A stretch of 64,000 bases of DNA from Larsenimonas suaedae (GCF_023712105.1 NZ_JAMLJI010000004.1:62001-126000); one strand, 5' to 3'; shown: positions 36,287 to 47,199, numbered from the stretch's first letter. Notes: generated by a model from the sequence alone, not told the origin. Translations and numbers: made by a program.

Positions 36287-36410
36287 AGGTAATCTACCTG
36301 ATCGTTTAAATGTGTGACGACATCGTCAGACGGTGCTCTTGCCGTGCCGCAGCTCAGGGATAAAACAAGCCCGGCGCGGCAAAAGACGTATGTTCGGGGG
36401 GAAATCGAGT

Positions 36411-37151
<741 letters not shown>

Positions 37152-37154
37152 CTA

Positions 37155-37802
37155 TTATAGGGCGAATTCGTCGTTCAAGGGCACCTGAGCCAGTTTGGCC
37201 ATGGCGTGGCGATACGCGTCGACGCGTGCGGGGTACTGAACCCCCTCGACCAGAGACAGCTGGCGAAGGGTAGCGAACAGCTCGATATCATCCTGCGACA
37301 GCACGCCATTGACGGCCTCGGTCGACTGGATCATCGGCTCCAGCTCGTTGAGCCAGCGCTCGAGATCGATCAGGTGCGTGCTGGTTTGATCGCGCAGCTC
37401 ATCAAAGCGCCCGAACGCCGCTTCCTTTTTCTCGGTGAAGTAGGCGCGGGCTTCAGGCGTTGCGAACTCCCCGAACGGCGCCTGGGGCACACGGGGAATC
37501 ACCAGCGCCAGTACGGTGTCACTTGTGGCCTTCAGCCAGCGGGCAAGCTCGGGGTTGCGCGGCCCATCGAGCACAGGCGCACCGTGTGTACGGTCGATTT
37601 CTTCGATGATGTCCTGACTTTTGCCCAGAAAGGAGCCGTCGTCGCGCTCAAGAATCGGCAGGGATTTGACCCCGGTCATGCGGCGTGGCGTCTCTTCGTC
37701 GTCATTGAGCAGAATCTCGAGCTCAAAGGGCACGTCTTTCAGACCGAAGATCATGCGGGCCTTGACGCAAAACGGGCAGTGATCGTAGACGTAGAGTTTC
37801 AT
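37155..37802 (-). CDS. grxB: Glutaredoxin 2
   Basis: A 215-aa GST-like glutaredoxin. The active site CPFC is at residues 9-12 (MKLYVYDHCPFC), followed by a thioredoxin-like domain (GVKSLPILERDDG, with the cis-Pro) and an all-helical C-terminal domain. It reduces disulfides with glutathione in the cytoplasm. The neighbouring GST suggests a shared glutathione theme, though each has its own leader. Confidence 0.93.
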   Translation of the reverse strand: MKLYVYDHCPFCVKARMIFGLKDVPFELEILLNDDEETPRRMTGVKSLPILERDDGSFLGKSQDIIEEIDRTHGAPVLDGPRNPELARWLKATSDTVLALVIPRVPQAPFGEFATPEARAYFTEKKEAAFGRFDELRDQTSTHLIDLERWLNELEPMIQSTEAVNGVLSQDDIELFATLRQLSLVEGVQYPARVDAYRHAMAKLAQVPLNDEFAL

Positions 37803-37866
37803 GAGCCCTCGCAGAATGAGTGTTGATCATGAAAGCCTAGCCAACCGCGGGCGCTGGGGCCAAGGC

Positions 37867-38586
37867 TCACGTCTGGTCAAGCATCGGATAGTGCCGGAAG
37901 ATGCCATTTTCGTTGAAGGGCTGGCGTCTTGGTGAGTCGAGGTAGTCTCTAAGTCGCGGGTGCGTCCTGACGGCCGTGATCACGCGGTCGAGCCCGGCCA
38001 CCGTGGGGTGGATGTCCGCCATCGCATTGGGGAAGGCGTAGCGCAGGCCCATCATGACCTGAAAGAGCGAGGTGTCGACGTAGCTCAATCGATCGCCGAC
38101 CAGATGACAGTCACTGACGGGGTTGTTGTCGAGGATTTGCTCGAAGTAGCCCAGAAACAGCGGCAGCCGATCCTGCAGAAAGGTCACGGCTCGGCGGCGG
38201 GCTTCAGTCTTTTGCTCGTCGAAGTAAAGCGATGGGCCGAGCGGGTGATGGGTGTCGTGTATTTCGGCAACAAAGTCGGTCAGGGTCAGTTGCAGACTAT
38301 GGGCCCAGTCCCGGGCGTAGGAATCGTCAGGTACGAGTTCAAGCTCGGGGCCGAGCGTTCTAAGAATGTTGGCGACGTGAGAAATCACTCGAGTCTCACT
38401 GACCAGAAACGGGGGCGCAAAGGGTGGGGTGGCCGTGGCTTCACCGTTTAGAAAGGCCTCGATCTGCTCGAGACCGTCCGGCTCACGCCCTACATCCCGA
38501 TAGGTGGCTCCGCCTGCTTCCAGGGCAAGGCGCACGAACTCTCCTCGCCCGGGAATGCTTGGCCAATAGTAAAGCGCGTACTGCAT
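37867..38586 (-). CDS. Glutathione S-transferase family protein
   Basis: A 239-aa GST: N-terminal thioredoxin-like domain beginning MQYALYYWPSIPGRGEFVRL (Tyr near the start as possible catalytic residue) and a helical C-terminal domain (about 95-220). Substrate unknown. It resembles sigma/mu-like bacterial members rather than the zeta or beta class. It lies 64 bases upstream of grxB on the same strand. Confidence 0.83.
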   Translation of the reverse strand: MQYALYYWPSIPGRGEFVRLALEAGGATYRDVGREPDGLEQIEAFLNGEATATPPFAPPFLVSETRVISHVANILRTLGPELELVPDDSYARDWAHSLQLTLTDFVAEIHDTHHPLGPSLYFDEQKTEARRRAVTFLQDRLPLFLGYFEQILDNNPVSDCHLVGDRLSYVDTSLFQVMMGLRYAFPNAMADIHPTVAGLDRVITAVRTHPRLRDYLDSPRRQPFNENGIFRHYPMLDQT

Positions 38587-38737
38587 ACGATTCTCCTTTG
38601 GTATCGCCAGTCGCCAGCTTAGCGAGGGGATGGCCCGGCTGCGAGCCGGGCGTGCGCTTATGCCACCATGGTCGAGCGCGTGGTAGCGTAGTGACCTCGA
38701 CCGAGTGCTTCACAACCGACGACATTCGAGGTTTTTC

Positions 38738-39643
38738 ATGACCGCAGTGCTGGCCATATTGCCCATTTTCGGGCTGATTCTATTGGGATATATCCTTGGT
38801 CGTCGGCAATGGGTCGCGGTCGAGCAGCTCGAGGGGCTTCGTCAGGTCACGTTCAAGGTGTTCATGCCCTGCCTTCTGTTTTCGGGCATCGCGCGGGCAT
38901 CACTGAGCGAGGCGCTGTCGCCGTGGCTGATCGCGGCATATTTTCTGCCGGCCATGCTCGTCTTCGCGGGGCTCAATCTCTGGACATACCGGCGGGCGGG
39001 CACCCCCACCGTATTTGGGCTTGCGGGGGCGTATTCGAACAATATTCTGGTCGGTCTTCCCGTCGTCACGGCGCTGTTCGGTCATTCGGGCATGGTGTTC
39101 GTCTTTGCGATCCTGGCGTTTCACAACGTGATTACCTTCACCGCGCACTCGCTCTTTCTGTCCCTTTTTGACCCGGAGCGCCGCGGGTTTTCACCGCGCA
39201 CGATGCTCAAGACGCTCGCCAACCCGCTCGTGATCGGGATGGCGCTTGGCGGCGTCGTCAACGTCCTGGCGCTTCCGCTGCCGGACACCCTCTGGACCAT
39301 GCTCGACTGGCTCGCGCGCGCGGCGTTGCCGTGTGCGCTGATCTTTCTGGGGGCGGGCCTCACCCGCTATCGGTTTCGACCGAGGCTCGAGGTCTGGGGC
39401 GTGTGTGCGACCAAGCTGCTGGTGTTTCCGACGCTGGTGGCCCTTGTTACCTCGGTGCTGCCCGGGCTTGGCGATACGGCGCGTCAGGTGCTGATTCTGC
39501 TTGCGGCGGGTCCGATCGGGGTCAATGTACTGGCGTTCGTCGCACCGGGGGATCAACAGCGCGATCTTGGCGCCTGCATCTTTCTGTCGACGATCGGGGC
39601 GGCGCTGACGCTTCCGGTCTGGGGGCTATGGCTTCATGGCTAA
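38738..39643 (+). CDS. AEC-family (auxin efflux carrier-like) permease
   Basis: A 301-aa membrane protein with about ten predicted helices in two five-helix repeats; NNILVGLPVVTALFG and GPIGVNVLAFV are the paired half-repeat motifs with helix-breaking Pro. Bacterial relatives move malate, malonate or other organic acids; substrate is not evident. Start at MTAVLAILPI, with GAGG about 10 bases before. Single gene, divergent from the GST. Confidence 0.85.
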   Translation: MTAVLAILPIFGLILLGYILGRRQWVAVEQLEGLRQVTFKVFMPCLLFSGIARASLSEALSPWLIAAYFLPAMLVFAGLNLWTYRRAGTPTVFGLAGAYSNNILVGLPVVTALFGHSGMVFVFAILAFHNVITFTAHSLFLSLFDPERRGFSPRTMLKTLANPLVIGMALGGVVNVLALPLPDTLWTMLDWLARAALPCALIFLGAGLTRYRFRPRLEVWGVCATKLLVFPTLVALVTSVLPGLGDTARQVLILLAAGPIGVNVLAFVAPGDQQRDLGACIFLSTIGAALTLPVWGLWLHG

Positions 39644-39757
39644 GCACACAGAGCCACTCATGTGAGATAACACTTAATTACACTTGAGCAGATTGTGAGC
39701 CTCTACAATCGGCGGACGTAACGTTCATTCACTCTTGGGATCAGGCGGGCGACACTC

Positions 39758-41116
39758 ATGATAAAACGAAAGATGGCCTATGCGGTGACCGCAGTCGCGC
39801 TGGTAGGCGCGCTACAGGGATGCGGCGACAACAACTATCCAAAGGAGGCACGGCTCGACATTCCAGAGCAGGCGCTGTCCAGATTGACGTCGTCCACTGA
39901 CGCTCGGATCCACTATTTCTCGCAGGACGACATTGCCTCGGCCAAGGCGCTGGTGGCCGATGTCGGGACGCTCGAGTCGTTCGTGCGCGACACGACCGTG
40001 CTTGAAACGCCCAAGCTCTCGACGCTTGACGACAAGGCGATCAACCAGCCGGCCAAGGCGCTGGTTAAGGCGCGCAAGGAGGCCGAATCGGCGTGGGGGA
40101 AGCAGGTTGATTCTCAGCGCACGGCGCTGAATCAGGAACTCTCCAACGCCAAGGACACGCTGAGCGATACAAAGGCGGTCGAGCAGGACATGCTCGAGGA
40201 AATCAAGGTGCCCAAGGAGCGGCTCGAGGCGATCGAGGCGCAGATCGACAAGGCACAGACGCGTGCCCAGGCGCTTGCAAGCGAGGCCATCGAGGCCTGG
40301 AACACGAACATCGTCAAACAGGAAATTCCGGTCCGAACGCTGTCGCCGCGTACGGGCGTGTACGGCTACACCGCGCGCTCGGGCCCGTGTAAGGAATACG
40401 ATGGCCGGGTGACGGTAGACCGTCAGCAGCAAGACGGCCGCTGTTATTACCTGTCGCTGCCCAACAAGGCGCTGAAGGACCTCTCCGGCACCCAGGTCTA
40501 CGTCGATAATTTCGATGAGTACCGCGCCCTTCAGGACAAGATCGGCAGTTATCGCAATGAAGACGGGTCGCTGCGCGGTCAGCGTCAGAGCGCGCAGCAG
40601 TCGCTGCGGGATGCAAAGATTGTCGCGGAGAACAAGTTCGGGCCGATGAGAGCACTGAACAATCGCCTTGGCCGCACTCAAAGCGAGATCGAACGCCTCG
40701 AGCGGGATCTCGAGCGGGTCGATTCGCCGCAACAGAAACAGCGCTTCGTGCGTAACGCGCAATCAAGCGAGGCTCAGGCGCTGGTCGAGGCCCAAAACGC
40801 CCTCGTTGAGCAGCGCGCAGCCAAACTGGTTGAAGACTCGAAGTACAGCGAGGCTCGGCTTGATGAGCCCTTCGATCTTGACGGAGGGGCTGACGTACTG
40901 GCGCTGGTCATGACCACCGAGGGCGGTGGATCCTCGATGTTTTCCCAGCCCAAATACCTTTATAAGCTCATCGATGCTCGCTGGCCGGTGCCCTCGGCCG
41001 ATGAGGATGTGCTGACCATCGACATGGACGGCATTCGCTCGGCGCGCACCGACCAGCGCTTCAATCAGGGCGTGATTGCTGCGCTGGCAGCCCTGCCGGA
41101 CGACCGCACGGACTGA
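39758..41116 (+). CDS. Coiled-coil lipoprotein of unknown function
   Basis: A 452-aa protein I do not recognise. Residues 1-22 form a lipoprotein signal with lipobox LQGC; the residue after Cys is Gly, so outer-membrane sorting is expected. Residues about 90-190 and 255-365 are charged and heptad-like (Lys/Glu/Gln-rich), consistent with two long coiled coils around a small globular part (about 195-250) holding two Cys (SGPCKEY, DGRCYYL) that could form a disulfide. The C-terminal ~90 residues form another folded part. Monocistronic; a hairpin follows. Confidence 0.75.
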   Translation: MIKRKMAYAVTAVALVGALQGCGDNNYPKEARLDIPEQALSRLTSSTDARIHYFSQDDIASAKALVADVGTLESFVRDTTVLETPKLSTLDDKAINQPAKALVKARKEAESAWGKQVDSQRTALNQELSNAKDTLSDTKAVEQDMLEEIKVPKERLEAIEAQIDKAQTRAQALASEAIEAWNTNIVKQEIPVRTLSPRTGVYGYTARSGPCKEYDGRVTVDRQQQDGRCYYLSLPNKALKDLSGTQVYVDNFDEYRALQDKIGSYRNEDGSLRGQRQSAQQSLRDAKIVAENKFGPMRALNNRLGRTQSEIERLERDLERVDSPQQKQRFVRNAQSSEAQALVEAQNALVEQRAAKLVEDSKYSEARLDEPFDLDGGADVLALVMTTEGGGSSMFSQPKYLYKLIDARWPVPSADEDVLTIDMDGIRSARTDQRFNQGVIAALAALPDDRTD

Positions 41117-41125
41117 GCCACATGG

Positions 41126-41153
41126 CGACGGCACCGGGCGTCTGGTGCCGTCG
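41126..41153. terminator. Hairpin between convergent genes
   Basis: CGACGGCACC (41126-41135) and GGTGCCGTCG (41144-41153) form a 10-base perfect stem with an 8-base loop. There is no T-run on either side. It lies between the lipoprotein gene and the membrane protein gene and may end transcription from both. Confidence 0.55.
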
Positions 41154-41819
41154 TCAATGCGTCACGCCTTCGAAACTCAGGCTTTTTTGAAAATGTCGGC
41201 GGGCCTGAAGCGCCAGCTCGATGCAGGCAAACAGCATCAGCAGATACCCCAGAAGCTCTATATTCTCCTCAACGCCGCTTTTGATGCGATAGGCATAGTC
41301 CGAGCCGAGCACGGCCTGCCATACCACCTTACGCCCCAACAGTCGTGAAAAGACGTAGGTTGTCAGAAAGCCGCCCATGAACAGGCCAAAGGCCTGAGTC
41401 GCGAAAAAGCGCTGGCACTCCTGCGCAAGTGTCGCGCGCTGCCGCCAGGTGTAAACGAGGGTGGGCAGAGCAACCGCGGCGACCAGCACTTGCCATAGAC
41501 CATCCATCATCTGATCAAACAGAAAATCCTGTTCGCGAATCAATGACGCGAGCAGCCATCCGGCCATGAGCACGACGCCTTGCCGGTACAATGGGAAGCG
41601 GCGCGCCCAAATAAGCACCACGACCGACAGCGCAAGCGCGACGCTCTGGGCCACCTCGACAAATGAGGTCTCGCTGAAACGGGGCATGGCGTCAACGGTC
41701 AGCGTCCAGAGTTCGAGCTGGCAGATCAGCGCCAGGATCAGAGCGTAGCCAAGGTAGCGGGCAAGGGTCAGTGAAACGCGCGAGGCGAGCATGTCCTGAG
41801 GTAAAGCGTGGTAGCGCAT
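41154..41819 (-). CDS. Integral membrane protein of unknown function
   Basis: A 221-aa protein with about six predicted membrane helices (for example YLGYALILALICQLELWTL, VLVAAVALPTLVYTW, LLGYLLMLFACIELALQA). I do not recognise the family. Loops carry several Arg and Glu (LIREQDFLFDQMMDG). No operon partner: it is convergent with the lipoprotein gene and 135 bases from the GNAT gene. Confidence 0.65.
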   Translation of the reverse strand: MRYHALPQDMLASRVSLTLARYLGYALILALICQLELWTLTVDAMPRFSETSFVEVAQSVALALSVVVLIWARRFPLYRQGVVLMAGWLLASLIREQDFLFDQMMDGLWQVLVAAVALPTLVYTWRQRATLAQECQRFFATQAFGLFMGGFLTTYVFSRLLGRKVVWQAVLGSDYAYRIKSGVEENIELLGYLLMLFACIELALQARRHFQKSLSFEGVTH

Positions 41820-41954
41820 GACGCACCTATATTGTGAGCATGCTAACTATAATACCTAAGAAAGCCTTAAGAATTCTATGCTCGTTGCTGCCTTTCGGTG
41901 TGTGGGTTCAAGCGGTTTCCGGTTTTGGCTTCTGAGCCATCGGGCATCAGTCAC

Positions 41955-42584
41955 TCACGCGTTCTCCGGCACCGATTTAACGTAGGTATAGTTCTCGATG
42001 TCGGGATTGAACGTGTTTTGCACCCGTTCGACGCGCTCGAAGCCGTTGGCGTCGTAGAATTGATAGGTGCATAGACTGTCGGAGTAGAGGTAGTACTTGC
42101 ACGCGCCGCGGGCGTGCAGGAACGTCTCGAACTGGCGAATAAGGGTCGAGCCCACCCGGCGGCGGCGATAGCGCGGTCGAGTGCTGAAAAAGACCAGCTC
42201 GCTGTCGCAGTCCGAAACGGCTCTTGATTTTGGCGGCAGCGCCTCGAGACTTTGTTCCAGATCGTCCAGCACGTTTTGGCCCTCGGGCGTGCGTGACAAG
42301 GCCGCATCGGCGGCTTCAAGCCATGGGTCGGGGTCGAAGTGCAGCGCCTTTTTCACCGCCTTTCGCGTCGTACCCATCAGCACACCGCAGAGCTCACCCT
42401 CGCACTCGGCGATGTCGATGTGGTTCGCGTTATGCAGGTCCTTGGCCAGAAAGAGTATGGCCATGTGGCGAAGCGCCTCTCGGTCCGTGACGGAGGTGAA
42501 AAGGCTCAGATTCATGGTGTCCAGAAACAGCTCGACAATGGCTTTGAAGTCGTCTGTGGTGGCGGGTCGGTAATGGATGTTCAA
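41955..42584 (-). CDS. GNAT-family acetyltransferase
   Basis: About 209 aa with an N-acetyltransferase fold: the acetyl-CoA loop is RPRYRRRRVGSTLIRQFE and the C-terminal strand-helix CTYQFYDANGFERVERVQ. Substrate unknown. Start is probably the TTG at 42584 (LNIHYRPATTDDF); a longer frame from 42638 would begin inside the uxuA terminator hairpin and is rejected. Confidence 0.78.
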   Translation of the reverse strand: MNIHYRPATTDDFKAIVELFLDTMNLSLFTSVTDREALRHMAILFLAKDLHNANHIDIAECEGELCGVLMGTTRKAVKKALHFDPDPWLEAADAALSRTPEGQNVLDDLEQSLEALPPKSRAVSDCDSELVFFSTRPRYRRRRVGSTLIRQFETFLHARGACKYYLYSDSLCTYQFYDANGFERVERVQNTFNPDIENYTYVKSVPENA

Positions 42585-42605
42585 GGCGATGACCTGTTCT
42601 AAAAG

Positions 42606-42638
42606 GTGTCGATACGATCGACGAGATCGTATCGACAC
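42606..42638 (-). terminator. Terminator of the manD-uxu operon
   Basis: A 14-base perfect stem (GTGTCGATACGATC with its complement) around a 5-base loop, followed on the minus strand by CCTTTTAG. It lies 30 bases after the uxuA stop. Confidence 0.85.
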
Positions 42639-42667
42639 TTTACGCCACGCCGCTACGTGGGATCACC

Positions 42668-43825
42668 TCAGTTCGCTTTGAGCGCGGCCTCGATCCCCTG
42701 AAGCGCGGCCAGACCCTTGAGTCGGCCGATCAGCGGATACCCGGGGCGCATCGAGCGGTTTAGGTCGTCGAGCATGTGATGGCCGTGATCCGGTCGCATC
42801 GGAATCGAGGCGTTGCGGCGCCGCTCCTCGGTAAGAAGCGCCTGGATGACGCCGGTCATGTCGACATCGCCGTCCAAGTGGTCGGCTTCATGAAACGAGC
42901 GGCCGTCGCGTTCGCGGCGGGTCGAGCGCAGGTGGGCAAAGTGAATGTTCGGCCCAAAGCGGGCCGCCATGGCCACCAGGTTATTGTCGGCGCGCACGCC
43001 GTAGGAGCCGGTGCAGAGTGTAATGCCGTTGTTTGGGCTGGGGGCGGCGTCGAGAAGCCAGGCGACGTCATCAGCGGTAGACACAATGCGAGGCAGCCCG
43101 AACAGCGGATAGGGCGGGTCATCCGGGTGAATGGCAAGACGTACGCCCGCCGCTTCGGCGGCGGGCACAACCGCGCGCAGAAAGTAGGCAAGGTTGTCGC
43201 GCAGCCGTGCGTGATCGATGCCGTCGTACGCCGCGATGGCGGATCGGAACTGACTCAGCGTGTAGTGTTCTTCCGCGCCGGGGAGCCCTGCAATCAGGGT
43301 GTGGATAAGCGCATTCTGTTGCGCGTGAGTCAGGTTATCCACATGGGCTTTAGCCCGCGCCACGGTGTCAGGGGCGTAGTCCTGATCGGCGCCGGGACGT
43401 TTTAGCAGGAAGAGATCGAAGGCCGCGCAGGCGATCGCGTCGAAGCGAAGGGCGGTCGCGCCGCTGGGCAGCGGCCAGGCCAGCTCGGTTCGGGTCCAGT
43501 CCAGCACCGGCATGAAGTTGTAGCACACCGTATCGATGCCCTGTGCCCCCAGATTGGCAAGGGTCTCGCAGTAATGCGCGATGTGTGTGTCCCGCTCGGG
43601 CAGGCCCTGCTTGATCGCCTCGCTGACCGGCACGCTTTCAACCACTGACCAGTCAAGGCCTGCGCGTTCGATAAGCGCCTTGCGCCCTTGTATCGCGGCC
43701 TCGGTCCACACTTCACCGGTGGGCACTTCGTGAAGGGCGGTCACGATGCCGGTCGCGCCGGTCTGTCGAATGTCATTGAGCGTGATCGGATCACTTGGTC
43801 CAAACCAGCGCCAGGTGGCCTTCAT
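42668..43825 (-). CDS. uxuA: D-mannonate dehydratase
   Basis: A 385-aa metal-dependent TIM-barrel enzyme that dehydrates D-mannonate to 2-keto-3-deoxygluconate. The start [20 protein letters not shown], the middle [20 protein letters not shown] and the end [14 protein letters not shown] are family hallmarks, including His and Asp metal ligands. Last gene of the operon; overlaps uxuB by 4 bases. A second, unrelated mannonate dehydratase (manD) is at 49428. Confidence 0.95.
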   Translation of the reverse strand: MKATWRWFGPSDPITLNDIRQTGATGIVTALHEVPTGEVWTEAAIQGRKALIERAGLDWSVVESVPVSEAIKQGLPERDTHIAHYCETLANLGAQGIDTVCYNFMPVLDWTRTELAWPLPSGATALRFDAIACAAFDLFLLKRPGADQDYAPDTVARAKAHVDNLTHAQQNALIHTLIAGLPGAEEHYTLSQFRSAIAAYDGIDHARLRDNLAYFLRAVVPAAEAAGVRLAIHPDDPPYPLFGLPRIVSTADDVAWLLDAAPSPNNGITLCTGSYGVRADNNLVAMAARFGPNIHFAHLRSTRRERDGRSFHEADHLDGDVDMTGVIQALLTEERRRNASIPMRPDHGHHMLDDLNRSMRPGYPLIGRLKGLAALQGIEAALKAN

Positions 43826-45309
43826 GATGCACCCTCCTCGACGGCGCGGGCCGATTCGGCCTCCAGCGTCTGCGTGATCGTCTCGGTGACGCCCCGCGTG
43901 CGCAGTGCGACCAGAAGGCGAACGAGCTGCTGGATAATCTGTTCGTTGCCGGCAAGCGCGGCCGGGAAGATCGAGCGCGTGTTCAGCATTGCGCGCACCA
44001 GCGCGTCTTCCTCGTCCTCGTGGTGCTCGTGAAGCTCTGTCAGAGTCTCGGCCATCGGGTCATCGAGGCGGTGCGGCTGGCCCTGCTCGTTCTGGCCTGC
44101 GGTGAACTGGATCCAGCCGGCGATGCCCAGAAGCGTTGCTGGCGTCGGCGTTTTGGCCTGAAGCTGCGTCACCATGCCGGAGAGCCAGCGCTGTGGCAGC
44201 TTCTGTGAGCCGTCCATCGCGATCTGAAGCAGACGATGCTCGAGGCTGTCGTTGGCAAAGCGGTCAAGAAGTGCGGTGATGTAGCGCTCGAGGTCGACGC
44301 CTTCGGGCAGGGTCAGCGTCGGGGCAGCCTCATGACGCATGTACTGCGACAGCAGCGCCCTGAACGCCGGCTGCGCGACCGCGTTGGCGACGGTGTCGAT
44401 GCCTGCAAGCCCGCCCAGATACGCCAAGAGCGAATGACTGCCGTTGAGAAGACGTAGTTTCATGGTTTCGAACGGGGCGACGTCGTCGACCATTTGCACG
44501 CCTTCATGTTCCCAGTCGGGGCGCCCGCCCGGAAAACGATCCTCGATCACCCATTGGCTGAAGGCTTCACAGACCACGGCGGCCGGGTCCTCGATGCCAA
44601 GGCTCATCAGCCGCTGATGGTCCTCTCCGGTCATCGCCGGGACGATGCGGTCGACCATGCTGCTGGGAAAGGCGACCTGGGCCTCGATCCAGTCGGCCAG
44701 TGCACCGTCGAGATGACGGGCCAGCTGCACGACGGCCTTGCGTGTGCGCTCACCGTTGCCTGGCATGTTGTCGCAGCTGACCACCGTGAACGGCGCCTCG
44801 CCCGCGCGGTGTCGACGGCCGAGTGCGTGCACGAGCATGCCGAGGGCCGTATGCGGGTCGTCGGGGTGAGCGATGTCGTGGGCGACCGGCTCGGCCTGCT
44901 CCATTAGATCGCCCGTGGCCGGGTCGAGGTAGTAGCCCTTTTCGGTGATCGTGAGGGTCACGATACGAATGGCGGGGTCGCTCATGGCCTCGAACAGGCG
45001 GGCCCGGTCCGTGCCATCGGGGCCTGCGTACAGCGCCTCGACGATTGAGCGAACCTCGCGGGAGACGCCCCGCTCACGCCGTTCGAATTCAGCAACGTGA
45101 TAACGATGGCCGCAGTTGGTGAGCTGATCGACCAACGCCTTGTTGGAGCGGATGTTGGCGCTGATGATGCCCCAGTCGCCGCCGCCGTGGCGAGCCATCA
45201 GGCGCTCCAGGTAGACCGCCTGATGCGCCCTGTGGAAAGCGCCCAGCCCGAGATGGACAATGCCGGCCCGGGGCGTGGGGTAGAGGCTCGAAATGGACGT
45301 CAGAGTCAT
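43822..45309 (-). CDS. uxuB: D-mannonate oxidoreductase (fructuronate reductase)
   Basis: A 495-aa long-chain mannitol dehydrogenase family enzyme, NAD-dependent, interconverting D-fructuronate and D-mannonate. N-terminal [20 protein letters not shown] is the family start; the catalytic Lys region is [15 protein letters not shown] and the middle SCDNMPGNG. Mannitol dehydrogenase is the alternative by sequence alone, but uxuA next to it settles the role. It lies one base after dctM. Confidence 0.9.
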   Translation of the reverse strand: MTLTSISSLYPTPRAGIVHLGLGAFHRAHQAVYLERLMARHGGGDWGIISANIRSNKALVDQLTNCGHRYHVAEFERRERGVSREVRSIVEALYAGPDGTDRARLFEAMSDPAIRIVTLTITEKGYYLDPATGDLMEQAEPVAHDIAHPDDPHTALGMLVHALGRRHRAGEAPFTVVSCDNMPGNGERTRKAVVQLARHLDGALADWIEAQVAFPSSMVDRIVPAMTGEDHQRLMSLGIEDPAAVVCEAFSQWVIEDRFPGGRPDWEHEGVQMVDDVAPFETMKLRLLNGSHSLLAYLGGLAGIDTVANAVAQPAFRALLSQYMRHEAAPTLTLPEGVDLERYITALLDRFANDSLEHRLLQIAMDGSQKLPQRWLSGMVTQLQAKTPTPATLLGIAGWIQFTAGQNEQGQPHRLDDPMAETLTELHEHHEDEEDALVRAMLNTRSIFPAALAGNEQIIQQLVRLLVALRTRGVTETITQTLEAESARAVEEGAS

Positions 45310-45310
45310 G

Positions 45311-46591
45311 TCATTTTCCCATCAAGAGGTTAGGCAGCCAAAGCGACAGCGCCGGAATGTAGGCGACCAGCAACAGCACCGTGAGATTGCAGATCAGAAA
45401 CGGCACGATGGCCCGGGCCACTGACAGCATCGGAAGCTTGCCGATGCCCGAGACGATGAACAGGCACACGCCGAGCGGCGGGGTGGACAGACCGATCATC
45501 AGGTTCAATACCGCCATCAGCCCGAAATGCACCGGGTCCATGCCGACGCCGGTCGCTACGCCCAGAAGCGCAGGGAACAGGATGATCAGGGCGGCGATGG
45601 TCTCCATGAAGGTGCCCACCGCGAGCAGAATCAGGTTGATGATCAAAATCACGACCAGCGGGTTATCACTGAACGAGAGGATGTGTTCCGCCACCATCTG
45701 CGGCACTTGCTGGCTGGTCAGAATCCAGCCGAACAGGTTGGCCATGCCGACCAGAATCATCAGCGAGGCTGACGTCAGCACGGTATCGACCAGCAGTTTC
45801 GGCAGGTTCGACCAGTTGAGCCCCTTGTAGACGAACAGGCCAATCACGAAGGCGTAAAGGCTTGCAACGATCGAGGCTTCGGTTGGCGTGAACAACCCGC
45901 CGATGATGCCGTAGAGGATGATGAAGGTCATCAGAAGCGCCCAGAACGCGCTGCGGCCTTCCTTGATGATCTCCTTGACGCTTGCCCGCTTCTGTTTCGG
46001 GTAATTGCGCTTCACCGCCAGGATATAAACCGTGATCATCATCGCCACGCCCAGAAGCAGCCCCGGAATGGCGCCGGCCAGGAACATGCGGCCGACCGAC
46101 ACGCCCGAGAGCGAGCCTGCGATGATCATCGGCACGCTTGGCGGAATGATCGGGCCAATGGTCGAGGAGGCCGCGGTAACGGCTGCCGCAAAGGGCTTGT
46201 CGTAGCCGGCCTTGTGCATGCCCGGAATCATCACCGAACCGATGCTCGCGGCATCGGCCGCGGCGGTGCCTGAAATGCCGCCGAAGATCATCGAGCCGCC
46301 CACGTTGGCAAGGCCGAGCCCGCCGCGGATATGACCGACCAGTGCGTTCGAGAACCGCACGATGTGGTCGGTGATGTTGCCGACGTTCATCAGGTTACCG
46401 GCGAGCACGAAGCCTGGAATGCACAGCAGCACGAACGAATCCAGCCCGCCATAGAGGCGCTGGGGAATGATGGTCAGCGGAATGCCTTCCATCATCAGAT
46501 AGCTCAATGAGGCGATGCCCAGGGAAAAGGCAATCGGAATGCCGATCAGCATCAGGACCAGAAACAGTCCGAACAGCATCAGGATTTCCAT
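45311..46591 (-). CDS. dctM: TRAP transporter large membrane subunit
   Basis: A 426-aa DctM-type protein with about twelve membrane helices; IPGLLLGVAMMITVYI and FTPTEASIVASLYAFVIG are typical. It forms the sodium-driven channel with dctQ. Given its operon, a sugar acid such as gulonate, mannonate or fructuronate is the likely substrate. Overlaps dctQ by one base. Confidence 0.93.
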   Translation of the reverse strand: MEILMLFGLFLVLMLIGIPIAFSLGIASLSYLMMEGIPLTIIPQRLYGGLDSFVLLCIPGFVLAGNLMNVGNITDHIVRFSNALVGHIRGGLGLANVGGSMIFGGISGTAAADAASIGSVMIPGMHKAGYDKPFAAAVTAASSTIGPIIPPSVPMIIAGSLSGVSVGRMFLAGAIPGLLLGVAMMITVYILAVKRNYPKQKRASVKEIIKEGRSAFWALLMTFIILYGIIGGLFTPTEASIVASLYAFVIGLFVYKGLNWSNLPKLLVDTVLTSASLMILVGMANLFGWILTSQQVPQMVAEHILSFSDNPLVVILIINLILLAVGTFMETIAALIILFPALLGVATGVGMDPVHFGLMAVLNLMIGLSTPPLGVCLFIVSGIGKLPMLSVARAIVPFLICNLTVLLLVAYIPALSLWLPNLLMGK

Positions 46592-47154
46592 CAGGTGTGC
46601 TCCTTGCTGCCACGCACGAACGCGACCCCGGCTTCGATAACGCCCAGCGCGCCATAGACCGCGCTCAGGCCGAACAGAATGGCCGTGGCCGAAAAGATAT
46701 AGATCATCGGAATACCGAGGGTGGGGGAGGTCTGAAACGCCCCGATCTGCGCATACGTCCAGGCATAGGGCAGGACGACGGCGGAAAACACCGCGAGCAC
46801 CAGTGAAGTCACACCGCGCAGCGCCATCTGGGCGCGAAACCCGAGCGTGTGTTGAAACAGCTCGACACCGACATGGCGGTGCTGACGCAGCACCAGACCG
46901 CTCGAGACCGCGATCATGTGAATGAACAGATACCGCGACAGCTCTTCGGTCCAGACCGGAGACGATGGCAGGGCCACACGGGCCACGATCTGAAGGATAA
47001 CCACGGCGGCAATCGCCAGAAGCCCCAGCACAGCCAGGGTGGCGAACAGGCGATCAAGCCCTCGGATAAGTGCGCCGACCGGTCCGCCCATCGGCGGAAT
47101 CGCGGCGTAGGCGGGCAGCGCATCGAGCGCTGCAACGTCGGTCGAATCGGACAT
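46591..47154 (-). CDS. dctQ: TRAP transporter small membrane subunit
   Basis: A 187-aa DctQ protein with four predicted helices and the family segment VWTEELSRYLFIHMIAVSSG. The N-terminal ~35 residues are a soluble extension. AAGGAG precedes the ATG. A hairpin separates it from dctP. Confidence 0.92.
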   Translation of the reverse strand: MSDSTDVAALDALPAYAAIPPMGGPVGALIRGLDRLFATLAVLGLLAIAAVVILQIVARVALPSSPVWTEELSRYLFIHMIAVSSGLVLRQHRHVGVELFQHTLGFRAQMALRGVTSLVLAVFSAVVLPYAWTYAQIGAFQTSPTLGIPMIYIFSATAILFGLSAVYGALGVIEAGVAFVRGSKEHT

Positions 47155-47171
47155 GGGACGCTCCTTGCACG

Positions 47172-47193
47172 CGCCCCGGCGGATGCCGGGGCG
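47172..47193 (-). terminator. Intra-operon hairpin between dctP and dctQ
   Basis: CGCCCCGGC-GGAT-GCCGGGGCG, a 9-base perfect stem with a 4-base loop and no T-run. Likely a partial terminator or 3'-end stabiliser that keeps dctP mRNA more abundant than the membrane subunits. Confidence 0.55.
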
Positions 47194-47199
47194 AAGGCA

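Noticed and set aside
39684-39709. TTGAGC and TACAAT as a promoter for the coiled-coil lipoprotein gene
   Set aside because: The spacing is only 14 bases, too short for a normal sigma-70 promoter.
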